Source of the DNA: JBBRHQ01 sp963738305
Lineage (GTDB): Bacteria > Actinomycetota > Thermoleophilia > Solirubrobacterales > 70-9
Direction of reading: 5' to 3'
Assembly (NCBI GenBank): GCA_963738305.1
Contig: CAVTVU010000006.1
Span: 248,001 to 312,000 of the forward strand
DNA: 64,000 bases
Within the stretch, counting starts at the first letter, position 1. Each line of letters starts with the position of its first letter. Under the pieces are notes generated by a model. The model was not told where the DNA came from. It did no database searches and worked only from the letters and a program-made list of their open reading frames with translations. The translations under genes and the position numbers were made by a program. This document shows, in pieces, positions 25,971 to 37,361 of this stretch.

Positions 25971-27206
25971 ATGAGGGCCGGAGCGGAGAGGCTGCGATTG
26001 CTGGTCGCCGCCTTCGGTGATCCGGGGCATGCATATCCGGCGATCGCGCTGGCCCTGGCGCTCCGACGACGCGGGCACCGGGTGGTCGTGGAGTCGTGGG
26101 AGCGCTGGCGCGAGGCGGTCGCGGGCGCCGGATTGGAGTTCACGGCGGCGGAGGAGTACCGGACGTTTCCCCCGCCCCGACCAGATTCGCCGGAGGGTGC
26201 CGACGCGGCTGAGGCGGCGCGCGCCCTGGCGCCGCTGCTCGAGGGCCTGCGCCCGCACGTCGTGGTCAGCGACATCCTCACACTGGCGCCCTCACTGGCG
26301 GCGGAGGTGGCGGGCATACCGCGAGCGACCCTGATCCCGCATGTCTACCCGGTACACGAGCCGGGGCGGCCCTTCTTCGCCCTCGGCGCGCACCCGCCAC
26401 GCACGGCGGGCGGGCGGGCGATGTGGACGAGGGCGCTGCCGCTGCTGGAGACCGGCCTGCGGCGGGGGCGGCGCGAGCTGAACCAGCAGCGGGCAAAGCT
26501 GGGGCTGGGGCCGCTTGAGCGCTTCCACGGAGGAATCAGCGAGGAGCTGGCGATGGTCGCGACGTTCCCCCAGCTCGAGTACCGCCGAGCCTGGCAGGCC
26601 GGGGTCGAGGTGACCGGACCGATGAGCTTCGAGCTTCCCTACCCGGACGTGGACCTGCCGGCCGGGGACGCGCCGCTGGTATTGGTCGCTCCGAGCACCT
26701 CGCAGGACCCGGAGAACCGGCTGGTACGGTCGGCGCTGGAGGCGCTGGCCAAAGAGCCGGTGCGGGTGGTCGCGACGGTCAACCGCGCCGCGACCGGCGA
26801 GCCGCCGGAGGTCTCGACGAACGCGGTGCTGGTCGATTGGCTCAGCTACAGCCAGGTCATGCCGCAGGCGGCGCTGGTGATCTGTCATGGCGGCCACGGC
26901 ACCGTGGCGCGGGCGCTCGGCGAGGGAGTCCCGGTGCTGACGACGCCTGTCGCCGGCGACATGAACGAGACCGCGGCGCGGATCGCCTGGGCCGGTGTGG
27001 GGCTATCGGTGCCGTGGCGATTCTGCCGGCCGGGACCGCTGCGCTGGGCGGCGCGGGAGCTGCTCGGGGATCCCCGCTACGCGATGCGGGCCGAGGCGAT
27101 CGCTGACTGGGGACGGCGCAACGACGGGGCGGCGCGGGGGGCCGAGCTGGTGGAGGATCTGGCGGCCAGAAGCGCCGGGAGGGACCCCAAAAACCCGCCT
27201 TCATGA
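25971..27206 (+). CDS. GT1-type glycosyltransferase (UGT/macrolide transferase-like)
   Basis: A 411-residue GT-B fold enzyme: LRLLVAAFGDPGHAYPAIAL at the N-terminus, where the catalytic His would sit, and a C-terminal nucleotide-sugar site VLVDWLSYSQVMPQAALVIC followed by HGGHGTVARALGEGVPVLTT. The HGG...P motif is that of GT1 enzymes using UDP- or dTDP-sugars to modify lipids, glycans or small molecules. The acceptor is unknown. It stands alone between a divergent hypothetical gene and tRNA-Asn. The ATG at 25971 is well placed, since homology starts within a few residues. Confidence 0.85.
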   Translation: MRAGAERLRLLVAAFGDPGHAYPAIALALALRRRGHRVVVESWERWREAVAGAGLEFTAAEEYRTFPPPRPDSPEGADAAEAARALAPLLEGLRPHVVVSDILTLAPSLAAEVAGIPRATLIPHVYPVHEPGRPFFALGAHPPRTAGGRAMWTRALPLLETGLRRGRRELNQQRAKLGLGPLERFHGGISEELAMVATFPQLEYRRAWQAGVEVTGPMSFELPYPDVDLPAGDAPLVLVAPSTSQDPENRLVRSALEALAKEPVRVVATVNRAATGEPPEVSTNAVLVDWLSYSQVMPQAALVICHGGHGTVARALGEGVPVLTTPVAGDMNETAARIAWAGVGLSVPWRFCRPGPLRWAARELLGDPRYAMRAEAIADWGRRNDGAARGAELVEDLAARSAGRDPKNPPS

Positions 27207-27221
27207 CTTCTGTTGCAGAGA

Positions 27222-27292
27222 CTCCCCCGAGTGGATTCGAACCACTACGAACTGATTAACAGTCAGTCATGCTGCCGTTACATCACGGGGGA
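27222..27292 (-). tRNA. tRNA-Asn (GUU)
   Basis: Cloverleaf on the minus strand: acceptor TCCCCCG/CGGGGGA, anticodon loop CTGTTAA (GUU), T-arm GTGGTTCGAATCCAC, discriminator G, no encoded CCA. Located directly after the glycosyltransferase gene, opposite strand. Confidence 0.93.
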
Positions 27293-27427
27293 TCTTGGCC
27301 GAATTGCGACCGGCCCGGCATTTTAGTCGGGGTCGAGGAGGGGAGCTGTTCCTCTGGCGCTGGAGCGCTCGCGCAACCTCGGATACCGGCCTCGACTTCG
27401 GCGTGACAGTTCGCGCAGGACGGAAAG

Positions 27428-27441
27428 CGAACGTGTGTTCG
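27428..27441. promoter_or_regulatory. Perfect LexA (SOS) box behind dnaG
   Basis: CGAACGTGTGTTCG fits the SOS consensus exactly. It lies 5 nt after the dnaG stop and about 136 nt upstream of tRNA-Asn on the minus strand; no protein gene begins nearby, so the target is unclear. Confidence 0.5.
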
Positions 27442-27445
27442 TGTG

Positions 27446-29216
27446 CTAACCCGCGACCTGCTGGGCTTCGGCGATCCGCTGGACCAGCTCGGCGCGCTCG
27501 CGGCTCAGCTCGGCGCGGCGCTGGAAATCCTCGCCTGCGGCGCCGATCTGGGCCTCGAGGCGGCGCTGCTCGAGCTGCAGGAAGTTCAGCTCCATCGCCT
27601 CCACGGAGGCCGGCTCGGTGCGGGACGAGATCACCAGCTCGGTGACGGTGCCGGTCAGCTCCGGGTCATCGTGGGGCAGGTCCGCGCCGGGATCGGTCGA
27701 GGTGATCCCGAAGCCAGTCCCTCGCCCTCGCCCCGGCCGCCGAGAGGTGCTCGTCATCGAGCCGCTCCAGGTAGGAGGCCCCGTCGGCGGGCAGGGCGAT
27801 GCACATCGCCAGCAGCGCCCGCTCGCGCCGCTCGCGCGGGGTCAGCTCAAGCACCGGAATCGAGGCGGGCGCCCGCTCGGGCCCCGGCGCCGACGTCAAC
27901 TTCCCCCGGCCCTCCCCGCGGGCGGCGCTGGCGCGCCGCAGCACCATCGCCGGCTCGAGATCGAGCCGCTCCGACACCCTTCGGACCAGCTCGTCGCGGC
28001 TCACCGACTCCCCCATCGCGCCGAGCACCGGCGCCACCTCGGCGAGCGCCCGGTCGCGCTCGGCGGGCGAGAGCCCATCCGCCCCCTCCAACGCCAGCAT
28101 CACCCGGAACTCGGGCAGCTCCACCGCGCCCTCCAGCACGGCCCGGAAGCGCCCCGCCCCGCCCTCGGCCGCGACCATGTCCGCGGGATCCTCGCCCGGC
28201 GGCATCGGCGCGATCCGGATCCTCATCCTCCGTCCCTCAGCGACCCGTTGCGCCCGCAGCATCGCCTCCTGCCCGGCCGAGTCGGCGTCGAGCGCCAGCA
28301 CGACCTCCTCGACCATTCCCGAGAGCACTGCGATCTGCTCCTCGGTGACCGCCGTCCCCATCACTCCCACCGCTTCCTCGATCCCCGCCTGGTGGAGCGC
28401 CAGCACGTCGGTGTATCCCTCCACCACCACCGCCCGCCCGGCCCTCGCGATCGCCGTCTTCGCGTGGTCCACTCCGTAGAGGATGCGGCTCTTGCGGAAG
28501 AGGTCCGTCTCGGATGTGTTGATGTACTTCGCCCCCTGCTCGGAGCGCATCGCCCTCGCCCCGAACCCCAGCACCCTTCCGCGACGGTCGCAGATCGGGA
28601 ACATGATCCGGCTCCGAAAGCGGTCGTACTCCCCGCCGCGCCGCCCGCTCTGCACGAGGCCCGCCGACTTCATCTCGGCGACCCCGAACCCCGCCCGCTG
28701 ACCGCGCGTCAGCACCTGGTCCCAGGCGCTCGGCGCGTAGCCGACCCGGAAAGCCTTGAGCACCTCCTCCCCCAGCCCCCGCCCCTCGAGGTAGGAGCGC
28801 GCCTTCGCCGCCTCGCGCGCCTCCCAGAGGAAGCTCTCATAGAACGAGGCGGTGCGGCCCAGCAGCTCGCCGAGTCGCTGCCGCGTCCGTCGCCGCTCCT
28901 CCTCCCGGGGATCCTCCTTCTCCCGTTGCAGCTCGACCCCGTAGCGCTCGGCCAGCAACTCCACCGCCTCGCCGAACCCGACCCCCTCCTTCTCCTCCAC
29001 GAACTTGATCACGTCACCACCGACGCCGCAGCCGAAGCAGTGGTAGAGCTTTTCGGTCGGCTCGACCGAGAAGGACGGCGTGCGCTCCTCGTGGAAGGGG
29101 CAGAGGCCGACCATCCGCGAACCCTGACGGCGCAGGTCGGTGTGCGCCTGGATCACCTCCACGATGTCGGAGGCCTCCTTGACCCGCTCTAAGCTCTCGG
29201 CGCTGATCAGGGCCAT
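27446..29216 (-). CDS. dnaG: DNA primase DnaG (one frameshift near the C-terminus)
   Basis: DnaG makes RNA primers at the replication fork. The zinc site CPFHEERTPSFSVEPTEK with HCFGCG gives the CHC2 ligands. The Toprim core shows VVVEGYTDVLALHQAG with the catalytic Glu and VLALDADSAGQEAMLRAQ with the Asp pair. The frame breaks near 27720; a downstream frame continues with MELNFLQLEQRRLEAQIG to a stop at 27446, completing the helicase-binding region at about 590 residues. It begins MALISAESLERVKEASDIVE at 29216 and follows dgt in the same orientation, a common pairing. Confidence 0.93.
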
Positions 29217-29252
29217 CGGCTCACCGTAGCGGCCCGCCCGGCACGGCCGGGC

Positions 29253-30272
29253 TCAGAATCTCGCTTGTTCCGGGATCGCCAGCTCGGTGAAGCGGGCGAT
29301 GCAGTAGCGGTCGGTCATCCCGGCGAGGTAATCCGTGACTCGCTGGCAGCCATCGGCGCCCGCATCGGCGAACGGGACCTCCTCGGGATGCTCCATGTAG
29401 TGCTCGAAGAGGCCGCGCATGGTCCGCTGCACCCTCTGGTGCTCGCGGCGCGCCGCCGGCCCGAGGTAGACCTGGTCGAACATGAACTTCCGCAGGCGCA
29501 GCATCGCCCCTCCCAGCTGCTCGCTCTGCACGATGTCCCCCGAACCGGCCGAGCGTCCCACGATGTCTGTGACGAGACGGTCGATCCGCTTCGCCCCGGT
29601 CGGCCCCAGCAGCTCGATCTCCTCCCGCGGCAGGTCGGCCGAGCTGAGGATCCCTGCACGCAGGGCGTCGTCGATGTCGTGGTTGATGTAGGCGACGCGG
29701 TCGACGATCCGCACTATCCGCCCCTCCAGCGTCGCCGGCTTCCGCGAGCCCGTGTGGTTGAGGATGCCGTCACGGACCTGCTCGGTCAGGTTCAGCCCCC
29801 GCCCCTCCCGCTCCAGCACGTCCACGACCCGCAGCGAGTGGACGTTGTGCTTGAAGCCGCGCTCGCAGCGCTCGCGCAGCGCCTCGTCGAGCGCCTCCTC
29901 GCCGATGTGGCCGAAGGGAGGGTGCCCGAGGTCGTGTCCGAGGCCGATCGCCTCGGTCAGGTCCTCGTTCAGCCCCAGGGCCCGGGCCACGGTCCGCGCG
30001 ATCCCGGAGGCCTCCACCGTGTGGGTCAGCCGGGTCCGGTAATGGTCGCCCTCGGGGGCGACGAAGACCTGGGTCTTGTGCATCAGGCGGCGAAACGCCT
30101 TCGAGTGCACGATCCTGTCGCGATCGCGCTGGAAAGGGGTCCGCACCCAGCTGTCGTCCTCGGCCTCACGGCGCTGGGCCGGGTAGGAGCGGACCGCCTC
30201 CGGCGCCAGGTACTCCGCTTCCCAGGAACGAACGCGGTCCTCCAGCGATGTGGCGGCGGCGATCTCGGTCAC
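29253..30272 (-). CDS. dgt: Deoxyguanosinetriphosphate triphosphohydrolase-like protein
   Basis: A 339-residue HD-domain enzyme that hydrolyses dNTPs to nucleoside and triphosphate, limiting dNTP pools. Motifs: FRRLMHKTQVFVAPEGDHYR, the metal site GLGHDLGHPPFGHIGEEALD, and the second part LNHTGSRKP and RIVDRVAYINHDIDDALRAG. Length and motif order match the bacterial Dgt family. GTG at 30272 directly follows the ppdK stop (TGAGTG). The gene lies between ppdK and dnaG in one minus-strand run. Enzyme specificity (dGTP only or all dNTPs) cannot be told. Confidence 0.92.
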   Translation of the reverse strand: MTEIAAATSLEDRVRSWEAEYLAPEAVRSYPAQRREAEDDSWVRTPFQRDRDRIVHSKAFRRLMHKTQVFVAPEGDHYRTRLTHTVEASGIARTVARALGLNEDLTEAIGLGHDLGHPPFGHIGEEALDEALRERCERGFKHNVHSLRVVDVLEREGRGLNLTEQVRDGILNHTGSRKPATLEGRIVRIVDRVAYINHDIDDALRAGILSSADLPREEIELLGPTGAKRIDRLVTDIVGRSAGSGDIVQSEQLGGAMLRLRKFMFDQVYLGPAARREHQRVQRTMRGLFEHYMEHPEEVPFADAGADGCQRVTDYLAGMTDRYCIARFTELAIPEQARF

Positions 30273-32996
<2,724 letters not shown>

Positions 32997-33039
32997 AGGC
33001 GGCGGCTCCCTCAGCCGCGATTCTAAACTCGTCGGCGCC

Positions 33040-33760
33040 TCAGGCTGCTGCCCGCAGCCGCACGTGTGCGTGGTGCTCGAGCGTCTCGGTGATCGCCCGC
33101 TCCGCCTGGCGCAGGGCTCGCTCCGTGGCCGGCGGCGCCTCGGAGAGCGGCTTGCCCAGCGCGTCCACCATGAACCGGTGGGCCTCGGGACCGAGGTCGA
33201 AGGACCCCTGCTCGCAACCGGCGCACACCACTCCCCCGGCCGCACCGGAGAACCCGCTCAGGTGCTCGGACTCGCCGCAGCGCGCGCAGGAGGCCAGCTC
33301 GGGCGAGAAGCCGGCCGTCAGCGCCAGCTTGAGGCGGAAGGCGAGGGCGGCCTCGGGCGAGGCCGAGCCCCCGGTGGGGCCATCGAGCAGCGCCAGGTAG
33401 CGGCAGAGCAGGTTGTAGGCGGGAGGGTTGGGATCGGCGGCGTCGAGCAGGCGCAGGACCGCGTCACACCCCCGCGCCGCTGCGGCGAGGGCCGGGCCGC
33501 TCGCGCGCAGGGCGCGGGTAGCCGTCGAGGGTGGCCGCCGAGGTCACGGTCGCGAGGTCCCCGCGACCCTCGTGGAGTACCAGGTCGAGGCGGAAGAAGG
33601 GCTCGAGCCGGCCGCCGAAGCGCGAGCGTGGCCGCCTCGCGCCCTTGGCGATCGCGCCAATCCGACCGCGCGCGGTCGAGTAGAGGTGGAGAATGCGGTC
33701 AGCCTCCCCGAAGCGGATGCTGCGCAGGACGACGGCCTCCGTTTTGAGAATCCCGGGCAT
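33040..33760 (-). CDS. recO: DNA repair protein RecO (one frameshift)
   Basis: RecO loads RecA at gaps with RecF and RecR. The N-terminal OB domain reads KTEAVVLRSIRFGEADRILH and IGAIAKGARRPRSRFGGRLE; after a frame change near 33500 the C-terminal domain has RYLALLDGPTGG, the zinc pair CARCGES...VCAGCEQ and a final helix ERAITETLEHHAHVRLRAAA. About 240 residues, the usual size. The break lies in a GC-rich run and no conserved part is lost, so an indel error is likely. It lies 43 nt upstream of ppdK. Confidence 0.9.
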
Positions 33761-33802
33761 GACCCAGAAACGATGACCCCTCCCCCGGACGCCCCCGCCG
33801 TG

Positions 33803-33847
33803 GGTGGGACCTTTGAACTGCGCATATCGCGGCTGAAAGGTCCCACC
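33803..33847. promoter_or_regulatory. 12-bp inverted repeat between the P1 peptidase and recO
   Basis: GGTGGGACCTTT at 33803-33814 and its exact reverse complement at 33836-33847, separated by 21 bp. It lies 43 bp upstream of the recO start. It could be an operator or, as RNA, a hairpin terminator for the upstream peptidase gene. Confidence 0.45.
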
Positions 33848-33902
33848 TCATGGGGCGGTTGGCGAGAGTTGCGCCAAATCGCGCGGATCGCGCTCGGGCG
33901 CC

Positions 33903-34832
33903 TCAAGCGCAGCGAACAGCGGCGCGGATCGCCTCAGCGGTCACCGCGGCGGCGACCGTGCCAACCGCGAGGGCACTGAAGCGGTCCTCGCGCGGCTCGC
34001 CGGCCGAGAGGCAGAAGACGACGTCGCCGTCAACGTCGGAGAACACCGGCTCCACCGCGCGGGCGACCCCGGCGGTCGCCATCCGCGCCACCCGGGCGCA
34101 GGCGCCCGCCTCGAGCCCAGCGTCGGTGACCACGCAGACCAGGGTCGTGTTCCGCTCCTCGATGCGGCTCCAGTCGGGCGGGACATCCATCGCCGCGATC
34201 GCCTTCGCGGCCGGCACGGGCACGCCGGCCTCGTCCCGGGCCGACCCGAGCAGCGAGCCGTCCTCGGCGAGGACGTCGCCGAAGGCGTTGGCAACCGCCA
34301 GCGCGGTCACCCTCTCTCCGCGACCGGTGGTCGCGGCAGCCACTCCGATGCCCGCCGGGCAGGCCCGCTCGCGACCGAGGATCTTGCCGACCGCGGCCCC
34401 GGTCCCGGCGCCGATGCGCCCGCTTCCAGGGTCGGCCGAGGCGGCCTCGCAGGCCGTCCGGCCCTCCTCCGGCCCGGGCCGGACCCCGCCCTCTCCTTCC
34501 GCGAGGTCGTAGATCACCGCGGCCGGGACGATCGGCACGTTCCCGGCCGGGGTCGGGTGCCCGCGCCCGTGCTCCTCGAGCCAGGCCATGACGCCGTCGG
34601 CGGCGGCGAGGCCGAAGGCGCTCCCCCCGGAGAGCAGCACGGCGCTCGCGTCGTGAGCGCCGGCCCCAACGGCGATCACATCGGTCTCGCGGGTACCCGG
34701 TCCGCCGCCGCGGATATCGACCCCGCAGCGCGAGCCGGCCGGCGGTATCACGACCGTGCACCCGGTCGCCGCATCCTGATCGCTCCAGTGGCCGACCGAG
34801 AACCCTTCGGGGAGAACGCTGCCCGGGCTCAC
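33903..34832 (-). CDS. P1-family (DmpA/BapA) aminopeptidase
   Basis: An Ntn-hydrolase of about 309 residues, family S58/P1, which self-cleaves to expose a nucleophile and then removes N-terminal residues. N-terminal pieces GHWSDQDAATGCTVVIPPAG and LLSGGSAFGLAAADGVMAWL are typical; the cleavage region is ERNTTLVCVVTDAG, where Thr replaces the more common Ser. The GTG at 34832 overlaps the mutM stop (GTGA), so it is coupled to mutM. A longer in-frame start would run through mutM in the wrong frame and is rejected. Confidence 0.85.
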   Translation of the reverse strand: MSPGSVLPEGFSVGHWSDQDAATGCTVVIPPAGSRCGVDIRGGGPGTRETDVIAVGAGAHDASAVLLSGGSAFGLAAADGVMAWLEEHGRGHPTPAGNVPIVPAAVIYDLAEGEGGVRPGPEEGRTACEAASADPGSGRIGAGTGAAVGKILGRERACPAGIGVAAATTGRGERVTALAVANAFGDVLAEDGSLLGSARDEAGVPVPAAKAIAAMDVPPDWSRIEERNTTLVCVVTDAGLEAGACARVARMATAGVARAVEPVFSDVDGDVVFCLSAGEPREDRFSALAVGTVAAAVTAEAIRAAVRCA

Positions 34833-35710
34833 CGCCGGCGCCTCCGGCGCAGCCGCACCTGGCACTGGGGACAGAAGTAGGTCGAGCGCCCGCCGACGAC
34901 GATCCGTCGCACCGGCTCCCCGCAGTTCACGCAGGGCAGCCCCTCGCGGGTGTGGACGAGGAACTCTTCCTGCACCGCGCCACGCTCGCCACGGGCGTTG
35001 CGGTAATCGTCGATCGAGGCGCCCCCGCCAGCGATCCCAGCCTCCAGCGTCTCGACGATCGCCTCGTGCAGCGCGGCCTGGTGCTCCGACCGCATCGAGC
35101 CCGCCGGTGAGAGCGGGTGGAGGCGAGCGCGGAAGAGCGCCTCGTCGGCATAGATGTTGCCCACCCCGGCGACGGCAGACTGGTCGAGCAGGAACGACTT
35201 CAGCGGAGCCGTGCGCCCCGCGGCGAGCGCGGCGAGCGCCTCGGGCGTGAACTCGTCCGAGAGCGGCTCCACACCGAGCCGGCCGCTGAAGCGCTCCTCG
35301 AGGGCGTCGGCGCCGAGAAGGAAGCCCTCCCCGAAGCGGCGAGCGTCGGTGAACCACAGCTCGCGGCCGTCATCCAGCAGGAAGCGGGCTCGCAGATGGC
35401 GCTCCTCGCCCTCCGCCCTGTATAGACGGCGATCGCCCGACCGGGCGTTGCCGTCATCGATCAGGAGAAGGTTGCCGGTCATCCGCAGGTGCATGACCAG
35501 GGTGTCGCCGCGATCGAGGCGCATCAGCAGGTACTTGCCGCGACGTCCCAGGCCCTCGATCGGGCGCCCGCTGACCGCGGCCTCCAGCGTCGTGGGGACC
35601 AGCGGTCGCGACCAGCGCTCGTCAAGAATCTCGAGCGACTCGATCCGCCTGCCCCGCAGCTCGGGCTCGAGCTGGCTGCGGATCGTCTCGACTTCGGGCA
35701 GCTCGGGCAA
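34829..35710 (-). CDS. mutM: Formamidopyrimidine-DNA glycosylase
   Basis: Fpg/MutM removes oxidised purines such as 8-oxoguanine and nicks the abasic site. The protein begins LPELPEVETIRSQLEPELRG with the catalytic N-terminal Pro and Glu, has the H2TH region GVGNIYADEALFRARLHPLS, and ends with a zinc finger CVNCGEPVRRIVVGGRST and CPQC. 293 residues, full length. Start is a TTG at 35710; only 9 nt separate it from a two-hairpin element upstream, which would cover the normal ribosome-site region. It is followed by the overlapping P1 peptidase gene. Confidence 0.93.
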   Translation of the reverse strand: MPELPEVETIRSQLEPELRGRRIESLEILDERWSRPLVPTTLEAAVSGRPIEGLGRRGKYLLMRLDRGDTLVMHLRMTGNLLLIDDGNARSGDRRLYRAEGEERHLRARFLLDDGRELWFTDARRFGEGFLLGADALEERFSGRLGVEPLSDEFTPEALAALAAGRTAPLKSFLLDQSAVAGVGNIYADEALFRARLHPLSPAGSMRSEHQAALHEAIVETLEAGIAGGGASIDDYRNARGERGAVQEEFLVHTREGLPCVNCGEPVRRIVVGGRSTYFCPQCQVRLRRRRRR

Positions 35711-35719
35711 GGTGTTCCA

Positions 35720-35769
35720 GCCGGCGCGGTGTTAGCGCCGGCAGAGGCATGTCAGGCGGCGAAGCCGCC
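35720..35769 (-). ncRNA. Two-hairpin element, copy A, upstream of mutM
   Basis: Stem GCCGGCGC/GCGCCGGC with loop TAACACC (mutM sense), a 12-nt spacer containing TGACATGC, and a second stem GGCGGC/GCCGCC with loop TTC. In sense order the TTC hairpin comes first and the TAACACC hairpin ends 9 nt before the mutM start. Two related copies are at 48134 and 49945. Confidence 0.5.
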
Positions 35770-35807
35770 GCAATTGATTCCCATCCATTGGGACGCCGCG
35801 AATAAAG

Positions 35808-36773
35808 CTACCGCGCGACCGCTCGTGGGTGGGCCTGGAAATAGACCTCCTTGAGCTTGTCGCCGGAGAGGTGGGTGTACATCTGCGTCGTGGCGATGTC
35901 GGCGTGGCCAAGCATCTCCTGCACGGCCCGCAGGTCACAGCCCCCGGCGAGCAGGTGCGTGGCGAAGCTGTGGCGCAGCGTGTGGGGACTCATCTTGCCC
36001 CCCAGGCCGGCGTCGCGGGCGTGGCGCTGGACGATCTTGTAGAGGCCCTGACGGGTCAGCGCACCACCGCGGAAGTTGACGAAGAGCTTCCGCTCCGGCC
36101 GCTCGCCGACCAGCTTCGGGCGGCCTCCGCGGAGATAAGCGCTGACCGCGGCGATCGCCTGGCGCCCGAGCGGGACGAGGCGCTCCTTCGATCCCTTCCC
36201 ACGGGCCCGCAGGAACCCCTGGCGGAGATCGATGTCGGCAAGCTCGAGCCCGATGGTCTCCGACGCACGCAGCCCGCACGCGTACATCACCTCCAGGATC
36301 GCCCGGTCGCGCAGGGTGGTCGGCTCGTCGCCGCGAGGGGCGGCCAGCAGCTTCTGCACCTCGGCATAGTTGAGCACGTGGGGGAGCTTCTTCGAGCGCC
36401 GAGGGGCGCTCAACGCTGCGGTCGGGTCCTCTCCGATCAGCTCCTCGCGGCGCAGGTGCTTGTAGAAGGAGCGCAGGCAGGCCGCTTTGCGATGGATCGT
36501 CGAGGCCGAGCACGCGGGCCGCCCGTTCCCGGTCGCCAGCTCCGCGAGGAAATCGGCGATGTCGGAAGGGCGCACCGCGAGAGCGTCGGTGCGACGGCCC
36601 GCGAGGAACTCGCCGAACTGCATGAGGTCGGTGCGGTAGGCGTTCAGGGTGTTCCGGGAGAGCCCCCTCTCCAGCTCCAGGTAGGAGAGGAAGTCGAGGA
36701 CCAGGCCCTCGAACCTGGGGCCGACCTCGGGAGCGGGCCGGACGGTTTCCTGCCGGCGGACGGTGATTGCCAT
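35808..36773 (-). CDS. xerD: Tyrosine recombinase XerD
   Basis: A 321-residue chromosome-dimer recombinase. N-terminal core-binding domain RFEGLVLDFLSYLELERGLS, then the catalytic block with VMYACGLRASETIGLELADI (first Arg), KGSKERLVPLG (Lys), HTLRHSFATHLLAGGCDLRA (His-Arg), LGHADIATTQMYTH (His and the nucleophile Tyr). The length and the location with Nudix and pyrG match the actinobacterial xerD locus, so it is a core gene rather than a phage integrase. The ATG at 36773 is used. It lies 60 nt downstream of the Nudix gene. Confidence 0.93.
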   Translation of the reverse strand: MAITVRRQETVRPAPEVGPRFEGLVLDFLSYLELERGLSRNTLNAYRTDLMQFGEFLAGRRTDALAVRPSDIADFLAELATGNGRPACSASTIHRKAACLRSFYKHLRREELIGEDPTAALSAPRRSKKLPHVLNYAEVQKLLAAPRGDEPTTLRDRAILEVMYACGLRASETIGLELADIDLRQGFLRARGKGSKERLVPLGRQAIAAVSAYLRGGRPKLVGERPERKLFVNFRGGALTRQGLYKIVQRHARDAGLGGKMSPHTLRHSFATHLLAGGCDLRAVQEMLGHADIATTQMYTHLSGDKLKEVYFQAHPRAVAR

Positions 36774-36833
36774 GGCCGCAGGTTCGGCCCACCGCTCCGC
36801 AACCCTTGCGCCGCAACGGCGCGCCCGCCCCGC

Positions 36834-37361
36834 TCAGCGCGTGAGGCGCTCGCGGAACAGCAGCAGGCCGATCAGCGAGGTGGCGTCGAAGCAGCTCTCG
36901 ATCACGGCGTCGATCTCGGCGATCGGCTGGGCGACGACCTCGATCCGCTCTCCCTCGGTCGGCTCGGTGCCGACCGTCTCCAGGCCGGTCGCCTCGAAGA
37001 GATGAACCTCCTCGCTGGTGAAACCGGGGCTGGTGTAGAATCGCTTGAGCTCGGACCACTCGGCCGCCCGCAGCCCCACCTCCTCGCGCAGCTCCCGGCG
37101 GGCGCAATCGAGCGGCGACTCTCCTTCGGCGTCGAGCTTCCCCGCGGGCAGCTCGAGCAGGTCCGCCTCGTCAACCGACTCCCGCGGCTGGCGGACCAAG
37201 TACATCTGATCGATGTCGTGGGCCAGGATGGCGACCGCTCCGGGGTGGCGGGCGAACTCGCGCTCGTGCTCGGAGCCGTCCGCGTAGCGGACCTGCTCCC
37301 GGACGACGTCGAAGAAGTTGCCCTCGAACGCCGTCTCCGAGCTGAGCCGCTCGTAGCTCAT
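36834..37361 (-). CDS. Nudix hydrolase (ADP-ribose pyrophosphatase type)
   Basis: A 175-residue Nudix protein. The Nudix box is GKLDAEGESPLDCARRELRE followed by EVGLRA, giving the GX5EX7REUXEEXGU metal site. N-terminus GNFFDVVREQVRYADGSEHE and VAILAHDIDQMYLVRQPRES match ADP-ribose pyrophosphatases, which split ADP-ribose to AMP and ribose 5-phosphate. The ATG at 37361 overlaps the DUF3866 stop (ATGA). In M. tuberculosis the equivalent gene sits between pyrG and xerD, as here. Confidence 0.9.
   Translation of the reverse strand: MSYERLSSETAFEGNFFDVVREQVRYADGSEHEREFARHPGAVAILAHDIDQMYLVRQPRESVDEADLLELPAGKLDAEGESPLDCARRELREEVGLRAAEWSELKRFYTSPGFTSEEVHLFEATGLETVGTEPTEGERIEVVAQPIAEIDAVIESCFDATSLIGLLLFRERLTR

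Noticed and set aside
27618..29192. 524-codon plus-strand frame opposite dnaG
   Set aside because: It is antisense to a clear primase gene and shows Pro/Arg/His-rich shadow composition.
33903..35357. A 484-residue start for the P1 peptidase
   Set aside because: The extra N-terminal part is a frame-shifted copy of mutM coding sequence; the GTG at 34832 overlapping the mutM stop is better.
35808..36773. XerD as the integrase of an island
   Set aside because: Length, motifs and operon place (Nudix, pyrG) match the core xerD, and no att-like repeats flank it.
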